Below, piece after piece: positions 35,658 through 45,309 of a stretch of DNA of 64,000 bases (the first letter of the stretch is position 1; the number at the start of each line of letters is the position of its first letter). A program made the position numbers and the translations under genes. The DNA lies in contig NZ_JAXAVX010000001.1 in assembly GCF_033949425.1 (NCBI RefSeq), forward strand, positions 62,001 to 126,000. The letters are read 5' to 3'. The stretch is from Patulibacter brassicae. GTDB lineage: Bacteria; Actinomycetota; Thermoleophilia; Solirubrobacterales; Solirubrobacteraceae. The notes under the pieces are model-generated. The model saw only the letters and a list, made by a program, of their open reading frames with translations, was not told the DNA's origin and ran no database searches.

Positions 35658-35885
35658 ATGATCTCGCCGCGGATGGACCAGCTGCTCGACAACGTCGACT
35701 CGCACTACGCGTCGGTCCTCGTCGCCGCCAAGCGCGCGCGGCAGATCAACGCCTACTACCACAACCTCGGCGAGGGCGCCTTCGACGAGTTCCCGCCGCC
35801 GATGGTCGAGACGGCGTCGAAGAACTACCTCACGATCGCCCTCGAGGAAGTCGCGGCGGGCAAGATCTCCTACCGGTACCGCTGA
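35658..35885 (+). CDS. rpoZ: RNA polymerase omega subunit
   Basis: 75 residues. It shows the omega core: DSHYASVLVAAKRARQINAYY, then PMVETASKNYLTIALEEVAAGKISYRY at the C-terminus. Omega binds the beta' subunit and assists assembly of the polymerase. The length is at the short end for actinobacteria. The start is from the leaderless promoter; an internal ATG at 35673 is less likely. It ends before a strong hairpin. Confidence 0.93.
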   Translation: MISPRMDQLLDNVDSHYASVLVAAKRARQINAYYHNLGEGAFDEFPPPMVETASKNYLTIALEEVAAGKISYRYR

Positions 35886-35906
35886 CCCGCGGACACCGGA
35901 CCTGCC

Positions 35907-35932
35907 GACGGGCCGCCCCAGGGCGGCCCGTC
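35907..35932 (+). terminator. Terminator after rpoZ
   Basis: Perfect 11-bp stem (35907-35917 GACGGGCCGCC with 35922-35932) and a CCAG loop, followed by the T/C-rich TCGTCGTCCT overlap region. It separates rpoZ from coaBC. Confidence 0.7.
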
Positions 35933-36004
35933 GTCGTCCTCGAGCCCGGCGACCGCCCGCGTGCAGCGCGGCTCCCGCCGAGGGGCCGGCGACCCGTGGG
36001 CGCG

Positions 36005-36010
36005 TAGGCT
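36005..36010 (+). promoter_or_regulatory. -10 box of coaBC
   Basis: TAGGCT with 8 nt to the ATG; leaderless pattern. Confidence 0.5.
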
Positions 36011-36018
36011 CCCCGTCG

Positions 36019-37257
36019 ATGGCACGTCTGCTGCTCGGGGTCACCGGCGGGATCGCCGCCTACAAGGCCGTCCACCTGGTCCGGCTCGCGACGGGCGCCG
36101 GCCACGCGGTGCGCGTCCTCCAGACGCCGGCGAGCCAGCGGTTCGTCGCGCCGGAGACGTTCCGCGCCATCACCGGCGCCCCGGTCCTCGTCGACGAGTG
36201 GCAGCCGGACCCGCTGCGCGGGGCCTTCCCCGGGGACCCCGTGCCGGCGCACGAGCCGATCAGCCACCTGGCGGTCGTCGAGGCCGCCGACGCCTACGTC
36301 GTCGCCCCGGCGACGGCGAACACGATCGCCGCGCTCGCCCAGGGCCGCGCCGACAACCTCGTCACCTCCGCGTACCTCGCCGCCGACGGCCCGGTGCTCG
36401 TGGCGCCCGCGATGAACCACCGGATGTGGCACCACCCCGCCACCGCCCGCAACGTCGCGCAGCTGACGCAGGACGGCGCGACGATCGTCCCGCCCGGGTC
36501 CGGGCGGCTCGCGTCGATCGGCGAGTCCGGCGACGGCCGGCTCGCCGAGCCCGAGCAGCTCCTCGCCGCGATCGAGGCCGCGCTCGGCCGCGGCAGGGAC
36601 CTCGCCGGCGTGCGGCTCCTCGTCTCGGCGGGCGGCACGCGCGAGCCGATCGACGCGGTCCGCTACGTCGGCAACCGCTCCTCGGGGCGCATGGGCTACG
36701 CGGTCGCGGCGCGCGCGGCCGCGCGCGGCGCCGAGGTCATCGTCGTCGCGGCGAACGTCGCGCTGCCCGACCCGCCGGGCGCGCGGGTCGTGCGCGTCGG
36801 GACCGCCGAGGAGCTGCGCCAGGCCTGCGGCTCGGCGTTCGCGGAGGCCGACGTCCTCGTGATGGCCGCCGCGGTCGCGGACTTCCGACCGGCCGATCCC
36901 GCCGGCGGGAAGATCAAGAAGGACGGCCGCGAGGGCCTGACGATCGAGCTCGAGTCGACGGTCGACGTCCTGCGCGAGCTGTCCGCCGCTCGCCGTCCGG
37001 GCCAGACGCTCATCGGCTTCGCCGCCGAGCACGGCGAGGGCGCGCTCGAGCACGCCCGCGGCAAGCTCCGGCGCAAGGGCCTCGACGGCGTCGTCCTGAA
37101 CGACGTCTCCCAGCCCGGGATCGCCTTCGACGCGACCGACAACGCGGTGACGATCGTGACCGCGGAGGACGAGCGCGTCGTCGCGCGCGCGGCGAAGGAG
37201 CAGATCGCCGACGCGATCCTCGACCGCGTCCTCGAGCTGCGCGCCGCGGCGTCCTGA
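36019..37257 (+). CDS. coaBC: Phosphopantothenoylcysteine synthetase/decarboxylase CoaBC
   Basis: 412 residues, bifunctional. The N-terminal CoaC flavoprotein half has LLLGVTGGIAAYKAVHL, the catalytic-His region EPISHLAVVEAADAYVVAPATANTI and the PAMN signature VAPAMNHRMWHHPAT. The C-terminal CoaB half starts near 197 with VRLLVSAGGTREPIDAVRYVGNRSSGRMG and includes AAVADFRP and KIKK. It makes phosphopantothenoylcysteine and decarboxylates it to phosphopantetheine for coenzyme A. In the substrate lid (RLASIGESGDGRL) Ser stands where E. coli Dfp has Cys; I am not sure how general this is. An insert at about 60-75 lengthens CoaC. Confidence 0.95.
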   Translation: MARLLLGVTGGIAAYKAVHLVRLATGAGHAVRVLQTPASQRFVAPETFRAITGAPVLVDEWQPDPLRGAFPGDPVPAHEPISHLAVVEAADAYVVAPATANTIAALAQGRADNLVTSAYLAADGPVLVAPAMNHRMWHHPATARNVAQLTQDGATIVPPGSGRLASIGESGDGRLAEPEQLLAAIEAALGRGRDLAGVRLLVSAGGTREPIDAVRYVGNRSSGRMGYAVAARAAARGAEVIVVAANVALPDPPGARVVRVGTAEELRQACGSAFAEADVLVMAAAVADFRPADPAGGKIKKDGREGLTIELESTVDVLRELSAARRPGQTLIGFAAEHGEGALEHARGKLRRKGLDGVVLNDVSQPGIAFDATDNAVTIVTAEDERVVARAAKEQIADAILDRVLELRAAAS

Positions 37258-37339
37258 GCCGCACGCGACGGCGCGGGACGGACGCGGCGCGCCGTTTCCG
37301 CTTGACCGGGTTGTCACACTCGGTGTGGAGGTTCGCGAC

Positions 37340-37723
37340 ATGCCCGACGCCTACGAGCTCTATCGATCCGGTGCCGCCCTGCTGGAGCACGGCGACCATC
37401 ACGCCGCCACGTTGCCGCTCATGCGGGCCCGCGACCTCGAGCCCGACTCGCGGATGGTGCGCGAGGCGCTCGGGCGCGCGCTCTTCGGCGCCCAGCGGTT
37501 CCGCGAGGCCGCCGGGGAGTTCGCCGCGGTCGTCGACGCCGAGCCGAACAACGACTACGCGCAGTTCTGCCTCGGTCGCGCGCTGCAGCTGCTCGGCCGG
37601 CACGCGGAGGCCCGCCCGCCGCTGACGATGGCCGCGCTGCTGCAGCCCCAGCGCGCGGACTACCGCGTGTACCGCGACCGGACGATCGCCGCGCTCGAGC
37701 GCGAGGTCGCCGACGACGCCTGA
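37340..37723 (+). CDS. TPR-repeat protein
   Basis: 127 residues with about three tetratricopeptide repeats: AYELYRSGAALLEHGDHHAATLP, MVREALGRALFGAQRFREAAGEF and AQFCLGRALQLLGRHAEARPPL. It is a soluble adaptor-type protein with no enzyme domain; the partner is unknown. GGAGG (37327-37331) stands 8 nt before the ATG at 37340, so I prefer this start over the GTG at 37325. It follows coaBC by 82 nt on the same strand and is convergent with the YbjN-like gene. Confidence 0.75.
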   Translation: MPDAYELYRSGAALLEHGDHHAATLPLMRARDLEPDSRMVREALGRALFGAQRFREAAGEFAAVVDAEPNNDYAQFCLGRALQLLGRHAEARPPLTMAALLQPQRADYRVYRDRTIAALEREVADDA

Positions 37724-37735
37724 CCGTCGCGCCGC

Positions 37736-37758
37736 GGGCCGGGGACGCCGTCCGGCCC
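37736..37758. terminator. Hairpin between convergent TPR and YbjN-like genes
   Basis: GGGCCGG (37736-37742) pairs with CCGGCCC (37752-37758), with a 9-nt loop and no T run. It is placed as a bidirectional terminator. Confidence 0.4.
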
Positions 37759-37811
37759 GGCCCGCGCGGCGGCGCGCCGGCCACCGAGCGGCCGGGCTCC
37801 GGCGCGGCGGG

Positions 37812-38234
37812 TCACGCGTGCGCGGCGACCGCGCGGACCGCGGCCGCCGCGTCGAGCAGGCGGCCGAGGAGCTCGTCGACCGCGGCGGCCCGCACCCCGT
37901 CCGCCGGCAGGTCGCCCTGGACCCACACCGCGCCGGCCGCCGACGTCGCGAACCGCACGAGGCGCAGGTCGCGGCGGTTGCGGTGCAGGAGCCAGCCGGG
38001 GTCGACCCGTCCGGGGGCGCAGGCCTCGGCCTGGGCGCGCAGGAGCCCGCCGCGCAGCGCGAGCCCGACGTGCAGCGGCAAGCCCGCGCACGGGACGGTC
38101 AGTCCCCACTCGCCGGGAGCCGGCCGGTGGGCGGCCACGCCGGCGCTACGCAGGGCTTCCTCGACGGCCGCCGCCGCCCCGTCGTGCTCCCCCGGGGGCG
38201 GGTGCCCCGGTCGATGCCCTGCTGCCGGCCGCAT
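37812..38234 (-). CDS. YbjN-like protein (Tir-chaperone-like fold)
   Basis: 140 residues. After a disordered 20-residue start, the pattern EWGLTVPCAGLPLHVGLALRG, LLRAQAEACAPGRVDPGWLLHRNR and VRFATSAAGAVWVQGDLPA resembles the YbjN/type III chaperone-like fold, in which a beta sheet carries a conserved L-x-x-N and a GDLP-type turn. The function of actinobacterial YbjN-like proteins is unknown. The ATG at 38234 is 6 nt after minus-strand TACCAT, fitting a leaderless mRNA. It is divergent from rimP with nearly abutting -10 boxes. Confidence 0.65.
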   Translation of the reverse strand: MRPAAGHRPGHPPPGEHDGAAAAVEEALRSAGVAAHRPAPGEWGLTVPCAGLPLHVGLALRGGLLRAQAEACAPGRVDPGWLLHRNRRDLRLVRFATSAAGAVWVQGDLPADGVRAAAVDELLGRLLDAAAAVRAVAAHA

Positions 38235-38240
38235 CCGCCG

Positions 38241-38250
38241 ATGGTACGAT
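38241..38250. promoter_or_regulatory. Overlapping divergent -10 boxes, YbjN-like gene and rimP operon
   Basis: Minus-strand TACCAT (38241-38246) and plus-strand TACGAT (38245-38250) share two base pairs, so the two promoters cannot both be occupied at once. Confidence 0.5.
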
Positions 38251-38316
38251 CGGTCTCCGTCGTCTCCGGACGCCGGACAACCCCAGCATTCGAGGACGCC
38301 GCACCGCGGCACTCCG

Positions 38317-38341
38317 AGGCGGGCATCGAGCCCGCCTTTTT
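38317..38341 (+). terminator. Intrinsic terminator (attenuator) in the rimP-nusA leader
   Basis: Stem AGGCGGGC (38317-38324) with GCCCGCCT (38330-38337), 5-nt loop, and a run of five T (38337-38341). It lies about 60 nt after the TACGAT promoter and 20 nt before the rimP ATG, inside the operon leader. It is the only classical stem-plus-T-run that I found in this window. It would end transcription before the operon unless overridden. Confidence 0.85.
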
Positions 38342-38360
38342 CGTGGCCGAACACCACCCG

Positions 38361-38795
38361 ATGACCACTTCCATCCAGGACACCGTCGAAGCCCGCCTCC
38401 GGGACGCCGCCCCGGCGGTCGAGGTGCTGCTGGCCGAGGTCGTCTCGGGCGGCACGCTCCGCGTGGTCATCGACCATCCCGACGGGGTCACGCTCGACCT
38501 CTGCGCGGAGGTCACGCACCACCTCGGCGAGCTGCGCGAGCAGTACGCGATCGAGGTGTCCTCGCCCGGCACGGAGCGTCCGCTCGTGAAGCCGGAGCAC
38601 TTCCGTCGCTACGTCGGCCGGCGCGTGCGGGTCCGCACCCGCGAGCCGCTGGACGGCGTCGGCACCCGGCCCCGCCGGTCCTTCTCCGGGGAGCTCGTCG
38701 GCGCGGACGACGTCGCCGTCACGCTCGCCGCCGACGACGGGATGGTCACGGTCCCGTACGCCGGCATCCACCGCAGCAACCTGATCGAGGAGTAG
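38361..38795 (+). CDS. rimP: Ribosome maturation factor RimP
   Basis: 144 residues with the two RimP domains: N-terminal LLAEVVSGGTLRVVIDHPDGVTLDLCAEVTHHLG, then VSSPGTERPLVKPEHFRRYVGRRVRV and the SH3-like C-terminal domain ending YAGIHRSNLIEE. It is needed for 30S subunit maturation. The ATG has no strong ribosome site. It is the first gene of the rimP-nusA-ylxR-infB group and lies immediately after the attenuator. Confidence 0.93.
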   Translation: MTTSIQDTVEARLRDAAPAVEVLLAEVVSGGTLRVVIDHPDGVTLDLCAEVTHHLGELREQYAIEVSSPGTERPLVKPEHFRRYVGRRVRVRTREPLDGVGTRPRRSFSGELVGADDVAVTLAADDGMVTVPYAGIHRSNLIEE

Positions 38796-38798
38796 CCC

Positions 38799-40402
<1,604 letters not shown>

Positions 40403-40406
<4 letters not shown>

Positions 40407-40645
40407 GCGCCCACCAACCCGAGCGGCGGTGCGTCGGCTGCGGCCGGCGCGCGCCGCAGGCGCTGCTCCAGCGCCTCGCCGCGGACGGCGACCAGGTGGT
40501 CGTCGACCGCGCGCGCCGCGCCCCCGGGCGCGGCGCCTACGTGTGCGGCGCAGACTGCGCCCGCACCGCCGTCGAGCGCCGCGCGCTGCCGCGCGCGTTC
40601 CGACGGCCGATCAGCAACGACCAGGACTTTCTACACTCACTCTGA
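40403..40645 (+). CDS. ylxR: YlxR-family RNA-binding protein (probable CTG start)
   Basis: 80 residues. The YlxR signature is complete: RRCVGCGRRAPQALLQRL, then VVVDRARRAPGRGAYVCGADCARTA and RRALPRAFRRP. The nusA-ylxR-infB order is conserved. No ATG, GTG or TTG lies in frame between the nusA body and the cysteine motif; the codon at the expected place is CTG at 40403, overlapping the nusA TGA as CTGA in the same way that GTGA/ATGA overlaps link other genes here. The start call is therefore unusual, though the protein is secure. The stop overlaps the infB ATG. Confidence 0.8.
40632..40637 (+). promoter_or_regulatory. Possible internal -10 box for infB
   Basis: TACACT inside the end of ylxR, exactly 7 nt before the infB ATG, matches the leaderless promoters of this window. 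It could give infB expression independent of the attenuated operon promoter. Confidence 0.4.
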
Positions 40646-43600
40646 TGGCGAACAAGCGCGTGCATGAGATCGCCAAGGCCCAGGGCCTCCCGAGCAAGCA
40701 GGTGATCGACGCCCTCCAGAAGGACGGCCACGACATCTCGAGCGCCTCGTCCAGCGTGGACGAGGCCGTCGCGCTGCGCGCGCTGAAGGCGCGCGGGGGC
40801 GGCGACGAGGCGCCGGCGAAGCCCGCCGCGCCCGCGAAGGCCGCGGCTCCGGCGCGCCCCGCGCGCCCCGCGCCCGCCGGCACCCCGCAGCGCCCCGTGC
40901 GCCCGGCGGCGGGCGCCGCCGGCCAGCGTCCGGTGCGTCCCGCCGCCCAGCGGCCGGCCGCTCCGGCGGGTCAGCGTCCCGCGGCGCCCGCCGGGCAGCG
41001 TCCCGCGGCGCCCGCCGGGCAGCGTCCCGCGGCGCCCGCCGGGCAGCGTCCGGCGACTCCCGCCGGGCAGCGCCCCGCCGGAGGTGCCCCCCAGCGTCCC
41101 GCGCGCCCCGGCGCGCCGGCCGGCCAGCGCCCCGCCCGCCCGGCCGCACCGGCCGGTCGCGGTGGTGGCGACGACCGCCCCCTCGGGCCGCGCCCGACCC
41201 CCGGCGCCCGTCCGCTCGGGCCGAAGCCGACCCCTGGCGCGCGTCCGGCGCAGCCGGCCCCGCAGCGTCCCGTGCGCCCGGGCGCGGACGCCCCGCAGCG
41301 CCCCGTGCGTCCCGCGCCCGGCGGCGAGCGCGGCGGCAAGCCGCTCGGCCCGCGCGTCATCCAGCAGGCCCAGCCCGCGGCGCCGAAGGCGCCCGCGCGC
41401 CCGGCGCAGTCGCCGACCACGAGCGCGCGCGGTCCGGTCCGGCCCGGCGGCGGCGGTCAGCCGCAGCGCCCGGGCGGTCAGCCCCAGCGGCCCGGGCAGC
41501 CGCAGCGCCCCGGCGGCCAGCCCCAGCGTCCCGGCGGACGTCCCGACGGCCGCGGTGGCCGTCCCGACGATCGCGGTCCGCGACGCAGCGAGCGGCCGAC
41601 CGGCCGCGACGGCCGCAGCGGCGGCGGCGGCGATCGCCCGCTCGGCCCGAAGCCGACCCCCGGCGCGCGGCCGCTCGGGCCCAAGCCGACCCCGGGCGCG
41701 CGTCCGGCCGGCACGCCCTCGCCGTTCCAGCGCCGCAAGCCGGTGGACCCCGAGGCGCCGGTCCCGACGCGCGACCTGCGCACCCGCAAGCCCGACGTCC
41801 CGAAGGGGCCGCTCGCGCCCGGCGAGAAGCCGGCGCAGGGCGCGGGTCCGAAGATCATCGCGATGCCCGACCCGTCCGCCACGCGCCCGCAGCGCGCCGG
41901 CGCCGGCGGTCGTGCCGGCGGACCGGGCGGTGGCCCGGGCCGCCGTCGGGTCGTCATCGACCAGCCGGGCGGCCCGCGCCGCCCCGGTCCGGGCGGACCG
42001 CCGAGCCGTCGCCCGCGTCGTCGTCGCCGCCGCCAGAGCATCGAGGAGGCGCTGGCGCCGATCAACCGCGACAACAGCAAGACGGTCGACGTCCCGAAGA
42101 TCAACTCGGGCGCCACCGTCAAGGACGTCGCCGAGCACCTCGGCGTCCCGGTCCCCGACGTCATCAAGCGGCTCATGCTCATGGGCGAGATGGCGACGCT
42201 CACGCAGTCGCTGTCCGACGACACGATCGAGCTGCTCGCGACGGAGTTCGAGCGCGAGATCGAGATCGTCACCGCCGCCGACGAGGAGATCCCGGAGCTC
42301 GTCTTCGAGGACGCCGAGGAGGACCTCGAGGAGCGGCCGCCGGTCGTGACCATCATGGGTCACGTCGACCACGGCAAGACCTCGATGCTCGACAAGCTGC
42401 GCGAGACGGAGATCGCCGCCAGCGAGGCGGGCGGCATCACGCAGCACATCGGCGCCTACCAGGTCCACCACGACGACCTGACGGTGACCTTCCTCGACAC
42501 CCCGGGCCACGCGGCGTTCACCGCCATGCGCGCCCGCGGCGCGGAGATCACCGACATCGTCGTGGTCGTCGTGGCCGCCGACGACGGCATGAAGCCGCAG
42601 ACGCAGGAGGCCATCGACCACGCGAAGGCCGCCGACGTCCCGATCATCGTCGCCGTCAACAAGATCGACAAGGAGGGCGCCGACCCGGCGCGCGTCCGTG
42701 CCGAGATGGCGGAGAAGGGCATCACGCCGGCCGAGTGGGGCGGCGAGACCGAGTTCGTCGACGTCTCCGCGAAGACCGGCGAGGGCCTCGGCGACCTGCT
42801 CGACACGATCGGCGTCGTCGCCGAGCTGCTCGAGCTGCGCGCGAACCCGGACACCGAGGCGCACGGCGCGATCATCGAGTCGAAGCTCGATCCGGGCCGT
42901 GGCCCGGTCGCGACCATGCTCATCCAGCGCGGCACGCTGGAGATCGGCGACGCCCTCGTCGCCGGCGGCGAGTGGGCTCGCGTCCGCGCGCTCATCGACT
43001 ACACGGGCGAGCGCGTCGAGGTCGCCGGCCCCGGCGACCCGGTCGAGGTCCTCGGCTGGAACGGCGTGCCGTCCGCCGGCGACGTCGCCCTCGTGGTCGA
43101 GAACGAGCGCACGGCGCGCACGCGCGCCGAGGAGCGGGCGAACCGGCTGAAGACCGAGGCGATCGCCCGGCGCTCCGGCCGCAAGTTCGCGCTCGAGGAC
43201 GTCTTCAAGCGCGCCCAGAGCGGCGCGGAGATGAAGGGCCTGCCGCTCATCCTCAAGTCGGACGTCGCGGGCTCGCTCGGCGCGTTCGAGGACGAGATCT
43301 CGAAGCTCCCGCAGACCGAGGTCTTCGTGGACGTCGTGCGCTCCGGCGTCGGCGGCATCACGGAGTCCGACGTCATGCTCGCGGCGGCCTCGGGCGCGGT
43401 GATCATCGGCTTCAACGTCCGCCCGGTCGGCGACGCCCAGCGCGTCGCGGACCGCGAGGGCGTCGAGATCCGCAGCTACGAGGTGATCTACCGCGCGCTG
43501 GACGACCTGCGCGACGCGATGGAGGGCCTGCTCGATCCGGAGCAGGTCGAGGAGACCGTCGGTCAGGCCGAGGTGCGCCAGATCTTCCGCGCGTCGAAGG

Positions 43601-43848
43601 TCGGCACGATCGCGGGCTCCTACGTCACCGACGGCAAGATGATCCGGAACGGCCGCGCGCGGCTCATCCGGGACGGCAACGTCGTCACGACGACGAAGAT
43701 CGAGAGCCTCCGGCGCTTCCAGGAGGACGCGCGCGAGGTCGCGACCGGGTTCGAGTGCGGCATCGTGCTGCGGGACTACCCGGACGTCAAGGAGGGCGAC
43801 ATCATCGAGGTCTTCCAGACGAAGTCGGTCGAGCGCGAGCTGTCGTGA
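40645..43848 (+). CDS. infB: Translation initiation factor IF-2
   Basis: 1067 residues. An IF2-N helix domain (residues 1-50, KRVHEIAKAQGLPSKQVIDAL) is followed by a very long Pro/Arg/Ala/Gly low-complexity region (about 55-465), and a second IF2-N-like piece (VKDVAEHLGVPVPDVIKRLMLMG). Then come the GTPase domain with GHVDHGKTS, DTPGHAAF and NKIDKEGAD, two beta barrels and the fMet-tRNA-binding C-terminus. IF-2 places initiator tRNA on the ribosome. The linker is long even for actinobacteria. The ATG overlaps the ylxR stop. Confidence 0.96.
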   Translation: MANKRVHEIAKAQGLPSKQVIDALQKDGHDISSASSSVDEAVALRALKARGGGDEAPAKPAAPAKAAAPARPARPAPAGTPQRPVRPAAGAAGQRPVRPAAQRPAAPAGQRPAAPAGQRPAAPAGQRPAAPAGQRPATPAGQRPAGGAPQRPARPGAPAGQRPARPAAPAGRGGGDDRPLGPRPTPGARPLGPKPTPGARPAQPAPQRPVRPGADAPQRPVRPAPGGERGGKPLGPRVIQQAQPAAPKAPARPAQSPTTSARGPVRPGGGGQPQRPGGQPQRPGQPQRPGGQPQRPGGRPDGRGGRPDDRGPRRSERPTGRDGRSGGGGDRPLGPKPTPGARPLGPKPTPGARPAGTPSPFQRRKPVDPEAPVPTRDLRTRKPDVPKGPLAPGEKPAQGAGPKIIAMPDPSATRPQRAGAGGRAGGPGGGPGRRRVVIDQPGGPRRPGPGGPPSRRPRRRRRRQSIEEALAPINRDNSKTVDVPKINSGATVKDVAEHLGVPVPDVIKRLMLMGEMATLTQSLSDDTIELLATEFEREIEIVTAADEEIPELVFEDAEEDLEERPPVVTIMGHVDHGKTSMLDKLRETEIAASEAGGITQHIGAYQVHHDDLTVTFLDTPGHAAFTAMRARGAEITDIVVVVVAADDGMKPQTQEAIDHAKAADVPIIVAVNKIDKEGADPARVRAEMAEKGITPAEWGGETEFVDVSAKTGEGLGDLLDTIGVVAELLELRANPDTEAHGAIIESKLDPGRGPVATMLIQRGTLEIGDALVAGGEWARVRALIDYTGERVEVAGPGDPVEVLGWNGVPSAGDVALVVENERTARTRAEERANRLKTEAIARRSGRKFALEDVFKRAQSGAEMKGLPLILKSDVAGSLGAFEDEISKLPQTEVFVDVVRSGVGGITESDVMLAAASGAVIIGFNVRPVGDAQRVADREGVEIRSYEVIYRALDDLRDAMEGLLDPEQVEETVGQAEVRQIFRASKVGTIAGSYVTDGKMIRNGRARLIRDGNVVTTTKIESLRRFQEDAREVATGFECGIVLRDYPDVKEGDIIEVFQTKSVERELS
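40969..41064 (+). repeat. 24-bp tandem repeat within infB
   Basis: Four consecutive in-frame units encoding G-Q-R-P-A-(A/T)-P-A; units 2 and 3 are identical, and the first and fourth differ at 1 and 2 positions. A degenerate continuation follows to about 41090. Slippage would change linker length without a frameshift. Confidence 0.8.
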
Positions 43849-43882
43849 GCGGGCCGCTGCCCGGCGCGACGGGAGGCCCCCG

Positions 43883-44311
43883 GTGAAGCCCGACCGCATG
43901 CGGCGCGTCGACGAGGCCCTGCGCAAGGTCCTCGGCGACGTGCTGCAGCACGAGATGAAGGATCCCCGGATCGGGTTCGCCACGATCACGGGGGTCCGCA
44001 CGAGCTCGGACCTCAGCCACGCCACCGTGCTGGTGAGCGTCCTGCCCACGCCCGACGCGCCCGAGCCGGAGGACACGATCGCCGGGCTGCGCTCGGCGAG
44101 CGGGTTCCTGCAGCGGCGCATCGGGCACGAGCTCGGGCTGAAGAACACGCCCGTCCTGCGGTTCGAGCTCGACGAGACGATCGACCGCGCGATGCGCATC
44201 CAGGAGCTCCTCGACGATCCGCCGCCTCCGGCCGTGCCGTCGTCCGAGGACGACGCCGACGGCGACGCGCCGCCCGACGACCCGGCGACGAGCGGCGGGG
44301 CCTCAGCCTGA
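43883..44311 (+). CDS. rbfA: Ribosome-binding factor A
   Basis: 142 residues. KH-like core: MRRVDEALRKVLGDVLQHEMKDPRIGFATITGVRTSSDLSHATVLVSVL, ending with the conserved LRFELDETIDRAMRIQELL, then an acidic disordered tail of about 30 residues. RbfA helps mature the 16S rRNA 5' end and cold adaptation. GGGAGG (43871-43876) supports the GTG. The stop overlaps the nrnA ATG. Confidence 0.94.
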   Translation: MKPDRMRRVDEALRKVLGDVLQHEMKDPRIGFATITGVRTSSDLSHATVLVSVLPTPDAPEPEDTIAGLRSASGFLQRRIGHELGLKNTPVLRFELDETIDRAMRIQELLDDPPPPAVPSSEDDADGDAPPDDPATSGGASA

Positions 44312-45309
44312 TGGCCCCCGAGCTGCCCGTCGACACGGCCCGACGCCTCGTCCTCGAGCGCCTCCGGGACGACGAGCGGTTCGTCGTCGTCTCCCACGAG
44401 CACCCAGACGGGGACGCGCTCGGCTCGGTCGTGGCGCTCTCCCGCGCGCTGCGCCAGATCGGCAAGGACGTCGTCGCGGTCCTCGACGCCGCCGACATGC
44501 CGGTGCCCCGCGAGTACCGCGGCCTCGCGCTCGAGACGGTGACCACCACCGTCCCCGACGACCTCGAGCAGCGGACGGCGGTCTACGTCGACTGCGGCAA
44601 CGCCGACCGGATGCCGGTCCCCGGCGTCCGCGAGGGCGCGCGGACCGTCCTGAACGTCGACCACCACCACGACAACACCCGGTTCGGGGACGTCGACCTC
44701 GTCGATCCGTCGGCCTCGTGCACCGCCGAGATCCTGTGGGACCTGCTCCCCGACCTCGGCGTCGAGCCCGACCGCGAGACGGCGCAGGCGCTCTACATCG
44801 GCCTGGTGACCGACACGGGCCGGTTCATGTACGGCAACACCTCGACCCGGTCGCACCTCATGGCGGCGGACCTCATCGCCTGCGGGGTCGCGCCGTTCGA
44901 CGCCTACCGCCGGCTCTACGAGGGCGTGCCGTGGGCGAAGCTCGCGCTGCTGGGACGGGCCCTGGAGCGGGTGCGGCGCGAGCTCGACGGCGCGCTCACC
45001 GTCGTGCACCTGCGCCGCTCCGACTACGCCGACACGGGCGCCGACGAGAGCGAGACGGAGGGCATCATCGACCACGTCCGGACCGTCGCGGGCACGACGG
45101 TCGCCGCGGTCGCCCGCGAGCTCCCCGGGACCGACGACGACGTGCGCACGAAGGTCTCGCTGCGGGCCGCCGACGGGACGATCGACGTCTCGGCGATCGC
45201 CCGCGCCGGGGGCGGCGGCGGGCACCCGCAGGCCGCCGGCTTCACCACGACGATGGGCGAGGACGAGCTCGTGCGCTTCCTCGCCGAGCAGCTCCTCGCG
45301 CACCGGTGA
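44311..45309 (+). CDS. nrnA: DHH-family nanoRNase / pAp phosphatase (NrnA-like)
   Basis: 332 residues. DHH motifs: VVVSHEHPDGDALGSVVAL, VYVDCGNADRM, LNVDHHHDN and ALYIGLVTDTGRFMYGNT. The DHHA1 domain ends with GGGGGHPQAAGF. The family degrades 2-5-nt RNAs and dephosphorylates pAp; cyclic-di-nucleotide hydrolysis is also known for relatives. Its place between rbfA and truB is the usual one. Coupled at both ends by overlapping stop/start codons. Confidence 0.9.
   Translation: MAPELPVDTARRLVLERLRDDERFVVVSHEHPDGDALGSVVALSRALRQIGKDVVAVLDAADMPVPREYRGLALETVTTTVPDDLEQRTAVYVDCGNADRMPVPGVREGARTVLNVDHHHDNTRFGDVDLVDPSASCTAEILWDLLPDLGVEPDRETAQALYIGLVTDTGRFMYGNTSTRSHLMAADLIACGVAPFDAYRRLYEGVPWAKLALLGRALERVRRELDGALTVVHLRRSDYADTGADESETEGIIDHVRTVAGTTVAAVARELPGTDDDVRTKVSLRAADGTIDVSAIARAGGGGGHPQAAGFTTTMGEDELVRFLAEQLLAHR

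Noticed and set aside
40969..41064. Regular 24-bp repeats considered as a CRISPR-like array
   Set aside because: Units are contiguous without spacers and in frame inside infB; no cas genes are present.
40537..45303. 1588-codon open frame on the minus strand
   Set aside because: Antisense to infB, rbfA and nrnA, with no recognisable domain and composition typical of GC-rich shadow frames.
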